Part shown: piece after piece, positions 1 to 9,128 of the stretch | Layout of the letters: every line of letters begins with the position of its first letter | Numbering within the stretch: position 1 is the first letter of the stretch | NCBI GenBank assembly: GCA_003116875.1 | Contig: BCKT01000006.1 | Location: forward strand, 186,001-250,000 | Direction of reading: 5' to 3' | Length of the DNA stretch: 64,000 bases | Source: Takashimella koratensis | Taxonomy: Eukaryota > Basidiomycota > Tremellomycetes > Trichosporonales > Tetragoniomycetaceae | The notes under the pieces: generated by a model | What the model saw: the letters and a program-made list of their open reading frames with translations, nothing else | Databases searched by the model: none | Told to the model about the DNA's origin: nothing | Program-made: the position numbers and the translations under genes

Positions 1-117
1 CTTCTCAGCGACGATCTCAAACTACATCGGTACTAGCCGCCAGCCGAGTCAAGAATCAAACACACAAATCTCAGAACCCAGCATTACGTTCTCGACACCT
101 ACACAGACGTCCAAATC

Positions 118-1782
118 ATGTGTATCGTCATTGGGACCACGGTGAAACCTCCCAAGGGATATGTCGCGTAAGATCTCATACCTAGCTTGCTTGATTTGAT
201 TCTGCAGTTTGCTGACGTCCCCCTTTTACTTCTCGATGATCTTGATCCGGCCTGTACGCACCTTCGCTCTACTGCTCGCCTTGCTTTGGTCCGATGTGGA
301 TTGGCTATCACCCCTCTCCTTCCTCCCTCCTCTCGCCTCCCTTCCCTTCCTCCCTTCACCTTGTTGGCTGATACAGCGCCTACGTGAACAATAGGGAAGA
401 ACGCTACGATCGCCCCACATCAGACGTCGGCCCGAACCAGCTCAATCTCATTCATCCCGTAATGTACGCCGATTCTGTCAACAAGTTATGGCCAAGCGAG
501 TTCGCAAATGTCCCCAGGGACCAAGTCCCGTATGCCAACGGATCAACAAGCGGCGAGACCGATTGGCTTGAGGAGGGGAAGGGGTTCGTGATCTGTGGGA
601 GAGACTTGACCACTCCGAACGGCGGGACATGGGCTGGGACATCTGTCTTGGGCGATATCAACGACGATAGTCAGGAAAAGGTGGTGAGAATTGGATCTCT
701 GTGAGTGGGCATAAGTACAGGATGCTGTTTTCCTCTTCCTCGGCTATCCTCCTCTTTCCCCTTCGTTTACATCGGCGAGACCAAGCCAAATCCATCCTGC
801 TCTACCCAAGTCGATATCTCGTCTCACCTTCATCTCTTGCGCGCTTCACCTTGAACTCACCGTGACGACCGTCATGCTGAAGCCTGCAGGACCAATATCC
901 GACAGCCCACCAAAAAAGCTCCTATCAATGCGATCTCTCGTGGCGATCTAGTCAGAAATTTCCTCGCTCCACCCAAAGGTAGTGCGTCTACCATGGCCTC
1001 TTTCATCAAGACCACCAAAGACGATTCGCACAAGTACGACCGTTTCAACTTTCTCGCGGTGCAGTTCACAGTCAACAAGTCGCGCGAGGATGGAAGCAGC
1101 TCGGTGTTTGGTCCGCCTGAAGTATTTTACTTGAGTAATTGTGCGCCAACACAGGATTTGTCGAATGATTCGCAGCCGTTCAGGGGGGTCTCGAATTACG
1201 AGCTTCAAGATGGGGTTGATGCTTGGCCAAAGGTCGTCAATGGGGAGAAGGCGATGCAAGAGACTACAGCCAGATGGGAAGAACTTGGAGAGGACGAGAA
1301 ACAGCTCATCAACCGATATTTCAAAGTGTTAGAGTAAGTTGTCTCCCTTATCTCAAGCTACCTCAAACTGCCCTACCCCATGTTCGATAGTGTCCTGCTG
1401 CATACACACGATCATCCGACTAGACTTACTAACCATTTGACTGTTTTTCCATCAACTTTGATTTTACAGACCCACACAGGCTCTCGACTGCCTTGTCGAT
1501 ACCAAGAGCTGTACCCGTATTATGCCGATGCTCGTGAACCCTAGCAAATGCGATGAACCTCTGACAGAGGATACCCCGCCGTTGGCGCAGGTATGGTACG
1601 GGACCACGGTATCGGCGGTGACGCTATTACGTGACGACGGGACGGGAATTGTTGTCGTGCGGAAGATGGGCTGGATAGATAGGCAAGGGCAAATGAGGTC
1701 GTATGAGTCGAATCCGACAGAGGTGCAGTTTGAGTTTTCCGTGTTCCAAAACTCGGGAATCAGTGTGAAGAGTGAAGAGTGA
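118..1782 (+). CDS. TANGO2: TANGO2 (transport and Golgi organization 2) / NRDE-family protein
   Basis: Four exons, 118-167, 377-700, 890-1333 and 1470-1782, join in frame to 376 residues. The protein starts MCIVIGTT, with the cysteine at position 2 typical of the NRDE/TANGO2 family. It continues with AYVNNREERYDRPTS (counterpart of the family ANRDEFYxRP block), GGTWAGTS, then TNIRQP and RGDLVRNFL, which match the LTNxxxP and RGxLVxxFL blocks. The C-terminal part carries YGTTVSAVTLL and VQFEFSV, the usual ending. Human TANGO2 is 276 residues, so this copy has insertions. Family members are linked to ER-Golgi organisation and mitochondrial or haem/lipid handling; the biochemical role is not settled. 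The start is the only ATG giving the Cys2 N-terminus. The stop codon lies inside a 7-nt tandem repeat. Recognition is firm; exon ends are inferred from splice signals. Confidence 0.9.
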
Positions 1783-1805
1783 AGAGTGAAGAGTGAAGAG
1801 TGAAA
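1765..1805. repeat. GAGTGAA 7-nt tandem repeat across the TANGO2 stop codon
   Basis: About five to six head-to-tail copies of GAGTGAA run from the last codons of the TANGO2 gene into its 3' untranslated region. The stop TGA is one of the TGA triplets in the repeat. Because the unit is not a multiple of three, changes in unit number upstream of the stop would shift which TGA is used and alter only the last few residues. Confidence 0.9.
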
Positions 1806-2346
1806 GGAGAAGCAGAGGTCGAGTCGATCGCGAAGAGCACTGCGGATCCTGACTGTGTCCGTTGGTCATTTGTCTTCTGCTATCTGTCGTTGGGAGTTGT
1901 TAATAGCCTAGTCATCGTCCGTCATATTGTCATCGTCATTAGCATCTCAGCATCTCATCGCTTCTCATCTCGCATGCACATGTCTCCCACACTCAATCCT
2001 ACTACCATAAAGCCCGTCAGTCCAACTCATATGATCGACCAACAACCACGAACCCTGGTCGAAACCTTGAAACCATCTCGTTGAATTATTCCCACCATTT
2101 CAGTCAATCACCCAACGTCGCCAACTCGATTTTCTCCGTAAACGAAATGCATGGAACAGTCCACATCATTTCCATGAACTACAGTGCGCGCCTTTGTAAA
2201 GAGGCGGCAGTTTTTGATGACTAACTCCAAAACGGAGAGCACATCAAAAATCCCTCCTGCGAGTACAGCCGAGACCTGGAAAAGCAAAGAGGGTGAAGAA
2301 GAGGGTGAATGAGATGAGGTAGGTAAGGGGGAAAGAGGAGAGGCGC
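1783..2346. other. Intergenic region between convergent TANGO2 and uL23 genes
   Basis: No credible coding exon is visible. Short open frames here have no family features. It should hold the 3' ends of two convergent transcripts. Confidence 0.6.
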
Positions 2347-3039
2347 TTAGATGAGGCCGATCTGTGGAGTGTTAGCGAGTGTTCTGAGGTCTGTATATGC
2401 GTTGGGCCTGGGTCCAGGTCTGGGGACTGGAATGATGAGGGAAGGCGCAGAGTGAAGTCGCAGGCAAGTTTTCAACCGTAGAGACATCACTCGTAGCACA
2501 CAAGCCAGGCTAGCACACAGCTGCCTCCTTGCTTCATCGAATCCCGGACCAGATCCCCATCCCGCTGCCCAAACCTCGCCACCCTCGGCTGCGGCTCGGG
2601 TGCTCATCTCGACTCACCTTGTTGGCAACCTCGAGCGCGTCGTAGTCGGCGGTAAGACGGACGTAAGCCTTCTTCCTGCCGTCGGGTCGGATCAAAGTGT
2701 TGATCTTGGCGGCGTCAACATCGTAAAGCTTCTTGACGGCGTCCTTGATGTTACGCTTGTTGGCGGCGATATCACAAATGAAGACAAGAGTGTTGTGGTC
2801 CTCAATCTTCTTCATGGCCGACTCGGTAGCGAGAGGGTGTTGAATGGTACGGAACTGGTCCATACGAGGGAGGTGGGGGACCGACTTGCGCGGGTACTTG
2901 GGAGCACGAGCAAGCTTGAGGGTAGTAGGGCGGTGGAAAGAGACCGAGGTGCGAACCTTCCGAGAGGAGTGCGACGCAGTCCCCTTGAGCGCGGCCTTCT
3001 TGGCGGCCTTGGCCTTGGTCTCCTGCGGCTTGGCAGCGG
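2347..3039 (-). CDS. RPL25: Large-subunit ribosomal protein uL23 (RPL25 / L23a)
   Basis: Main exon 2618-3039 (minus) encodes the uL23 core: an Ala/Lys-rich N-terminal extension, [28 protein letters not shown], then [20 protein letters not shown] and [16 protein letters not shown], all diagnostic of L23a. A last exon at 2347-2361 gives IGLI and stop after an intron at 2362-2617. uL23 sits at the exit tunnel of the 60S subunit and is a docking site for SRP and nascent-chain factors. The main exon opens at phase 1 with an acceptor at 3040, so a very short first coding exon (probably ATGG, giving Met-Ala) must lie further upstream; I could not place it with certainty. With such an exon the protein would be 146 residues, normal for the family. 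Confidence 0.9.
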
Positions 3040-3777
3040 CTAAAGCGGGGGGTTAGCAGGTGATCGGGAGGATGAAGCGGGCAAGGGAGACACGAAAGAC
3101 GAGAACCAGCATCCCCACACCTTCGGTCGTGCAGCATGCCCCATCACACTCTGTTCGGGCAGATCAACGCAACCGCACCCGCTCTCTCTTCTTCGTGACA
3201 CCGCCTCAGTCTACTCGGACTGCTCCACACCCTCTATACCCCCTCTGCATTCTGCCCCACGACAGCTGGCTCGCATGACCGACTCTAGGTCTCGTGCTGT
3301 GCTAACCCGCCAGCTCATCGTGGTCGCCCTCTCGTTCGGCCTCTTCCAACATCACCAGCACGCAGTGTCCGTCCATCTTCTCAGCCTCATCCCCATACGT
3401 CCTCCCACCGCCTTCGCACTCCATGACCAAACCCCCACCAACCCTCCCATCCTTCATGACCCCTTCACAACACGGCCCGCTCGTCAATCCGTCACCTTAC
3501 TCGGTCCGTCCCTCTCTCCATGCCGCAGCTCAAAGTGGACACCCAACACCCATGTCCCGCGCTGACCCATCTCGAAGCTTCGAACCATTCGGCATCGGAA
3601 CCTGCGCTCACCTTTTCCAGACATCTCGACTAGAGTTAACGTCAGCATATATTCCCTCATCTCCTCTATTCCCAACCCTCTTCTCGTCTATCCATGCCCA
3701 TGCCCATGCCCATGACCTCTCCTCTCCTCTCCTTTGATCGTCTCCTCATCACCTCTACGCTCGCCATCGGTACTCAC

Positions 3778-4133
3778 GTATAAGTTTTGGGTGGGTAGTT
3801 GAAGGATGAAGAGAAAACCAGAAACCTCAAATTCGCACTCCAAGTCTAGGTCTTTGCTGAATCTAAGGAAAAAATATCCACCCAAATGGCAAGTAAGGGA
3901 TTCTGCCACATGTCGAAAGGAGACTCACCGAGGACATATCCCCGAAGGTAACGCCGGTCGCTCGTTGCCGTATAAAGAGAAGATACCCAGTCGACGAGTG
4001 TGGCGTCGGCGTTAAACATTTGCCCTGTTCTTATCGCCGACGGACCCGGGTGGGGTTGTTTACAACGTCCTTTGGGATTTGCATCGACCATACCTCCACA
4101 CCACAGCCCCGTCGTGGTCCGTCCTCTGTCCAC
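3778..4133 (-). other. Possible spliced transcript with small open frame, minus strand (leader of uL23 gene or separate RNA)
   Basis: Two strong donor sites on the minus strand (GTGAGT just below 3929 and just below 3778), with an acceptor after TTTTCCTTAG, define a 66-nt intron at 3863-3928, a normal size here. The upstream exon is open from an ATG at 4133, but the reading frame ends soon after the splice (DSAKT stop) and resembles no family I know. A plausible reading is that these are 5' untranslated exons of the uL23 gene, whose first coding exon is missing downstream. A stand-alone small gene or non-coding RNA is also possible. Confidence 0.3.
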
Positions 4134-5384
4134 TGTCCATCATTGCTCGTATCCACCTCTCACGCTCTACTCGCCCGATGCAATAGTCACTGCCTTACTA
4201 TTCCCCCAGGTCTTCCATCCCCCCTCGACAGCTCTCATCGTCCTCGCACTGTCACGCGAAAGGCAAGATGACGCCGCATGGTGACTCCTCCTCGTCCTTT
4301 GATCCTCGGCTTCACGGTACCTCATCACTGATGCTCCACCCATTTCATCCTCTCCACCCACCGCCCGTCCACGTCCACGCCTCACAACCCTGCATCTAAT
4401 CCAGGTTCTGTCCTCGATTCTTGTTTCTACTCCTTCGCGCTAAACGCCTTGTTGATTGCCGAGATCTCTACGCCCTCCAAAAGTGCCATGTTGCAACAAC
4501 ATCTCCACATGCCTCGACTTCCTTGTCATTGATCCCTTTCTACTCACTACACCAGCTCCACCAACACCCCTGGTTACCAAGCAACCAATGCTGACAGCCA
4601 CACCGACATTCACACCGCCGGCGCAGCAGGAACCGGAGACTCATGAGCCCCTCCTCCTTGCTCTTGTGCGTTTCGGTGACGCATACTGATCAACAACCCA
4701 CTCCTTCTCCTCACTGACTCCTCTCAAGCGTTCAAATTCGCCTCCTTCGTTCCTCGCTTCAGCTTGATGCTCCACCCTAAAGCGAGGCCCTTGACGACTT
4801 GGACCAGAGCGGACTAGCGTGGACACTTGCCCTCACCTCCTCGATCATAACATCATCCCTCTCACAGCCAAAATCCACTTGTTCCACGTTCTAACCCCCA
4901 CGCTCCACGCTTCACGCTCCACATCTCTTCTACGGGACGCGGGCCCCACGGGATCAGTCCCACTCTCAGTTTCGCAGCGAGCCTGACTCCACTCGAACAC
5001 AGTGGCGCGCCGCCAAACACTTGTGGCCCCCAGTTCCGCCTCGCGGTGCTGCCAACATCTCCAGTTCAAACGATCAAAGGTCATGCTCGTGCTCCAAATC
5101 TTGAACGTCATGGCACACGGTATGGCTTTCTTCAAACTCATGCGGTGCACTTGAAACCCGTTCCTATCCCCTCGCCGACAGATCAATGACGTCGGTACAT
5201 CTCATTCCCCTCTCATCTACTTCTGAACCCCAACTTCCTCCCTACTCTCGACGGTATAAATAACGACTCAAGTCCAACTCCAACACCCTCACCCTCACCC
5301 TCACTGCTATCACCTGCCCTACCCCACCAACTTCCTCTAAACCAACCTCCAAGTCCTCGACTGCTTTACTTGCTGCTATCCAAC
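4134..5384. other. Intergenic region upstream of the secreted-protein gene
   Basis: No exon can be supported. The stretch is pyrimidine-rich on the plus strand. It contains a TATA box near its right end and should hold the promoter of the downstream secreted-protein gene. Confidence 0.5.
5255..5262 (+). promoter_or_regulatory. TATA box of the secreted-protein gene
   Basis: TATAAATA lies 123 nt before the ATG at 5385, followed by a CA/TC-rich leader. Its position suits a strongly regulated RNA polymerase II promoter. Confidence 0.55.
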
Positions 5385-6369
5385 ATGTTGTTCACCAAAT
5401 ACATCCTCTTCGCACTTCCGTTCATCGGCAGTGTCTGCTCGGCGCCTACTGCCCCTGCCCCGGCAGCGGCTGGGCAACTCACTAAACGTGATTCGATCAT
5501 TGACGTTATCGATACTCTCCAATCTGCGGTTGTACGTCTCCTTGCCTTCTTTCCATCATCCATCTACTTACCTACCACCTACCTACCTACCTACCTACCT
5601 ACCTACCTACCTACCTACCTACCTACCTTCCTACCTACCTCGCTTTTGAATCTCGCTGTCGAACCCTCCCTCTTTGCCAAGACAGTTCTCCTGACCTACA
5701 CTAGGCCGGCCCAATCGCATCCCTGAATGCCGCCAACGCCGCCGGTTCACTCACTTCCTCCGACGCAGAGACGTACCTCCAGTCTATCCTCTCTGCCATC
5801 CAGACAGCTACAGCAGACACGACCGGTTCCACCGCGAGGCGTCGCGCGGTCTCTCTGCCCAACCAGGTTGAAGTTGAGAAGCGAGACGACCTGAGTACCG
5901 TCGGTGCGGTGTTGGCTCAGGTTATCGAGGATTTGGTCAATGCGATTGAAGAGATCGCGGACGACCTCAAGGCTCTCCCCCTCGTCGTGAGTAGCACAAG
6001 AAGTCGGACCAAGCGACCAAGTATTTGTAGACCAGGTGGCTAATAGATTCGGAACTTAGGGTACACTCATCATTGATATCGACTCGGGCCTCGACACGCT
6101 CCTCCTCGGCGTAGAAGTTGTTCTCGAAGGTTAGTCGAGTACCAACGTGGTCAGGGAACGGCAAATAATCCAAAATGGGGAAGTGCTGATTGAACATCTA
6201 TACACTAGGTGTTATCGAGATTCTCCAGGGCTTGCTGAGTGGCGTGGCTTCGCTCCTTGAGGGACTCGGGAACGGACTCTTGGCCTGTAAGTACTGTTAG
6301 ACTCGATTTGTGATGATTGTTCGCACGCACTTAACGCTGAGCCCTCACTTAGCGCTTCTCGGGCTCTGA
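5385..6369 (+). CDS. Secreted, cysteine-free helical protein with Kex2-type processing sites
   Basis: Five exons, 5385-5531, 5705-5986, 6060-6129, 6209-6286 and 6353-6369, give a 197-residue protein. Residues 1-20 (MLFTKYILFALPFIGSVCSA) are a clear signal peptide, and the only cysteine lies in it. Two KR-D sites follow, LTKRD near residue 35 and VEKRDD further on, with an ARRRA stretch between them. They split the precursor into a first segment (IIDVIDTL, SILSAIQTA) and a second, strongly amphipathic acidic segment (VLAQVIEDLVNAIEEIADDL). The segment ends in a hydrophobic Leu/Gly repeat-like tail (LLSGVASLLEGLGNGLLASL). No known domain is recognisable; a distant likeness in composition to fungal hydrophobic-surface-binding helical proteins is inference only. 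Intron 1 carries a CCTA microsatellite. All splice joins keep frame. Confidence 0.8.
5573..5640 (+). repeat. CCTA tetranucleotide repeat inside intron 1 of the secreted-protein gene
   Basis: About fifteen copies of CCTA, with one interruption (CCTTCCTA), fill the middle of the 5532-5704 intron. On the sense strand the array is pyrimidine-rich. Confidence 0.9.
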
Positions 6370-6749
6370 TCGCTTGGGAATCGGCCATCATCCTCATCAA
6401 CCAAGCCTGTGTGAGAATCTGACTTTCGACAATAATATCATCAACCACTTCCATGTCCTTAGGTCGGTCGGATTTGCTTTGTTCCTCTGTCTCTCTGATA
6501 TCAACACCACCGTCCGACTCCATCAACACCACCTGTGCTTGACCTGTTGTTTCTCGACAATGTCTTTGAACGTACACGAACCTTGACCCGACTCGAAACC
6601 AATAGATGGACAATCACTCTATACACGCTTCGATGCATGTCTATATCTTGCTCCCCCTTGCCAATTCTCACGTTCTCATACCATACTGCGTAATGGAAGA
6701 CACTATGCACTCGGCTGCAGCAAGCCCGACGTCGCCCGCACCCTTCATC

Positions 6750-7277
6750 CTACGCCTTGTTGTTCACCTTCCTCTCCTTGGCGGCCCTGACCAGCCCATC
6801 CAACCACTCCTGATGCCCATTCAACATCTTATTCGGTTTACTCTCGCTCAACTCTTTGGCCGGTTCCCCAATTTGCGACTCCTGCGTCAAAATCCTGACT
6901 CTACCTTTTGACAGGTCCTCGACGATCCAAGCGTGGTAGACGTCGATAGCTGATTCCGCCAGTCCCTCCTGCCAAGCCCTCCATGCGAGTCGGCCGGGTG
7001 TGGAAGGGGTAGGCGCGACAGATTCGAGCACGTGAGATTGGAGAGGTGGGAAACCGAAAGTTGAGAAACTGAAGCGAGAATCGAGAAGGAGGAAAGGAGA
7101 AGAAAGGGGAGGAGTGATTTGGGAAACGTTGGAGTAGTAACTCTCCCAGTGACTAGGGTCGACAAGGAGTGGCCAGATATCGGAGGAAGAAAGACCAGAA
7201 GCGATCACTTCGTTGGAGACGTAGTTGTCGGTAGTACCCGGCAAGTACTTTTCAGGCCACTCGATGGACGACGACAT
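6750..7277 (-). CDS. START-like / SRPBCC-fold protein
   Basis: A single uninterrupted exon encodes 175 residues (MSSSIEWPEKYLPG to VNNKA). The pattern is that of fungal SRPBCC (Bet v1/START-like) proteins: an N-terminal strand (YVSNEVIASG), then SDIWPLLVDPSHWESYY at the point where the family usually has an opening helix, a string of beta-strand-like blocks (FSFSTFGFPPLQSHVLE, GRLAWRAWQ, YHAWIVEDL, VRILTQESQIG), and a long C-terminal helix with HQEWLDGLVRAAKE. Such proteins bind hydrophobic ligands or act as cyclases; the ligand cannot be told from sequence. A TATATAA box lies about 180 nt upstream. The lack of introns is unusual among its neighbours. Confidence 0.8.
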   Translation of the reverse strand: MSSSIEWPEKYLPGTTDNYVSNEVIASGLSSSDIWPLLVDPSHWESYYSNVSQITPPLSSPFLLLDSRFSFSTFGFPPLQSHVLESVAPTPSTPGRLAWRAWQEGLAESAIDVYHAWIVEDLSKGRVRILTQESQIGEPAKELSESKPNKMLNGHQEWLDGLVRAAKERKVNNKA

Positions 7278-7458
7278 GATGCTGAATACGGAGCGAGTTG
7301 GTATTTCGGATCTAGAGTTGGGAACGGGAAAGTGTATCAGTTGGGTTCAAGGTGAGGTCAAGAAATGGCCGATCGGGACTCACGTTTCAATCAGTGGTAG
7401 TGAGATGGAGCGAGGTGCTTTGGGTGGGGATGGTGCGAACGCTTTGAAAGGCGGGCGG

Positions 7459-7465
7459 TTATATA
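7459..7465 (-). promoter_or_regulatory. TATA box of the START-like gene
   Basis: On the minus strand the sequence reads TATATAA inside GGGGTATATAACCGCC, about 182 nt before the ATG at 7277. Confidence 0.5.
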
Positions 7466-7509
7466 CCCCCTCAGCCGATCACTTGCGGCGTACTCGCGGT
7501 CGCTCGCTA

Positions 7510-8274
7510 TCACTCGCCTCGAAGATCTAAGCTACCCGCAGTCGCCTGATGTAAGCACTCATTCGCATCTCTCATTCTGTGGTCAACCTCCACTCTTGCC
7601 TCCGCTCCACCGCGGTCTCTGGAATCGGAGAGAAAGCGGGCGGGTCCGGGCGGATCTAGCGCGCCCAGTGAGTAAGTAGAGTATAGGGAATTGTCGGAAT
7701 CGGGAGACTGGAGACGATTGACCAATCGGATGGGATAATTGGGTCGCGTGGCCTGGGGTCCAACTTGGCTTTTAGCGAAACGGCTAGCGATTCGGGCCAA
7801 AGGGTTGGTCATGAACCTCAAGTAGAGTTTAGAGAGTGTAGCTGCACAGTAGTGGCAGAGAAACAGAGGCAAAAGTATGGACATGACATGCGGGGTTCAT
7901 AGATCCTGAGGTGATCAGCGATGATACAGAGGATGGTGTAAGCTGTAAGCGAGACGGGAAGGGTATTGAGCCAAGCCGCAAGACGTGGAGGCTGACTGAG
8001 CAAGAGGGTTGATGATGAGTCGAGGTAATGGAGTGGGTCAATGAGAGAAGATGGGAGATGGATATGGATGCAGGTGGGGAAGAAGTGGGTGGAGGGGATG
8101 AAACGGCAGCAAGGGGAGGAGGGGAGGGGTAAGGATTGAACAACGGAGCGAGTGACTAGAGGCGAATGTGGTAGCTAGGCATGTGTACGGTCTTACCTCC
8201 TGCGCCGTCGGGACGTAGGTGAAGAGGGCAGATAGCAGGTATCCAGAAAGTAAACAGAGTAGACAGGATAACAT
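7510..8274 (-). CDS. Doubtful small membrane protein, exon structure unresolved
   Basis: A first exon from 8274 reads MLSCLLCLLSGYLLSALF then TYVPTAQE, a hydrophobic segment followed by a good donor (GTAAGA). A second open stretch near 8000-7880 gives LAAWLNTLPVSLTAYTILC, a second membrane-like segment. A third stretch (about 7845-7510) has TNPLARIASRFAKSQ and YPIRLVNRLQ, plausible as a soluble tail. The joins need a weak donor, so the model is tentative. A TATATATA-like box at about 8390 sits about 115 nt upstream of the ATG and supports transcription on this strand. No family is recognised. Confidence 0.3.
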
Positions 8275-9128
8275 TGACAGGCGTCAAGTAGTCGCGCTGA
8301 CACTTTTGCTGAATGGCTGGATAGACAGGCAGGCAGGGTGAGGGGAGAGAAGACTTGCAGCGACAGACTTCAGACTCTGACTCTGCGGTGTATATATCGA
8401 CTCGAGCAGGTAATGACGATCCTAGTCAGCTATTAACCCCGTTTACCCTGAATGAATACAAATCAAGCCTAATCCCAAAGTAATGCCCGAATACACACCG
8501 TCATCGCGGCCTTTTTTTCTTATTTTTTTTTCACCTCCCTGGCTGGGGTTAGACCCTTGCCCTGGCTGGCTGGCTGCCCCACCGGGTGGTGACGGTGACG
8601 GTGCACACAGACACACACACACAGACACACACACACACACAGGTGCCACCTGCCATCCTCGCTCATCGCTTTCACCTCTGCATCATCGCATCCACCACCA
8701 CCACCACCCCTCACCCATCCATCCATCCACCCGAGTCAACCAGCGATCCTCACCTCCCACCCACTCATCAACCACTTACCCCGCTCGCTCCCCATCGCAC
8801 GTCCCGCCGTCCACCACCCACCGCCGTTCAACCCCCATCGAACATTGGTGTCTCCCCCTTTTCCCCATTTTCACCGTTCACTCTGGCCGGCCGAAACCAC
8901 TTCCTTCTTCCATCTTGCACACCACCACCCTTCCCTCTTCCCTCATTATCCTCTCCCCTCCCACCCCACCTGGCCCTCCTCATCTAACACAACCCCTTTC
9001 GTGCTCGTACACGCACACGGACACACTCGCAGATTCGGATACGGACATTTCGACCCAGCGCCTCCCTTTTTCCACTTTACTCACTATCGTCTCGATTCGT
9101 CGCTACTCTCGCGACTTCTTATTTCAAC
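8275..9128. other. Intergenic region and leader of the PP2C gene
   Basis: Promoter space between the minus-strand candidate gene and the PP2C gene. It holds a CA microsatellite and a long C/T-rich stretch running up to the ATG. Long open frames here are low-complexity and not credible. Confidence 0.6.
8604..8642. repeat. CA dinucleotide microsatellite upstream of the PP2C gene
   Basis: CACA units with CAGA interruptions, about 490 nt before the PP2C ATG. Confidence 0.95.

Noticed and set aside
3640..3750. Box C/D snoRNA-like motifs (GTGATGA and CTGA on the minus strand) in the possible long intron of the uL23 gene
   Set aside because: The boxes are about 100 nt apart with no visible terminal stem; too weak to annotate.
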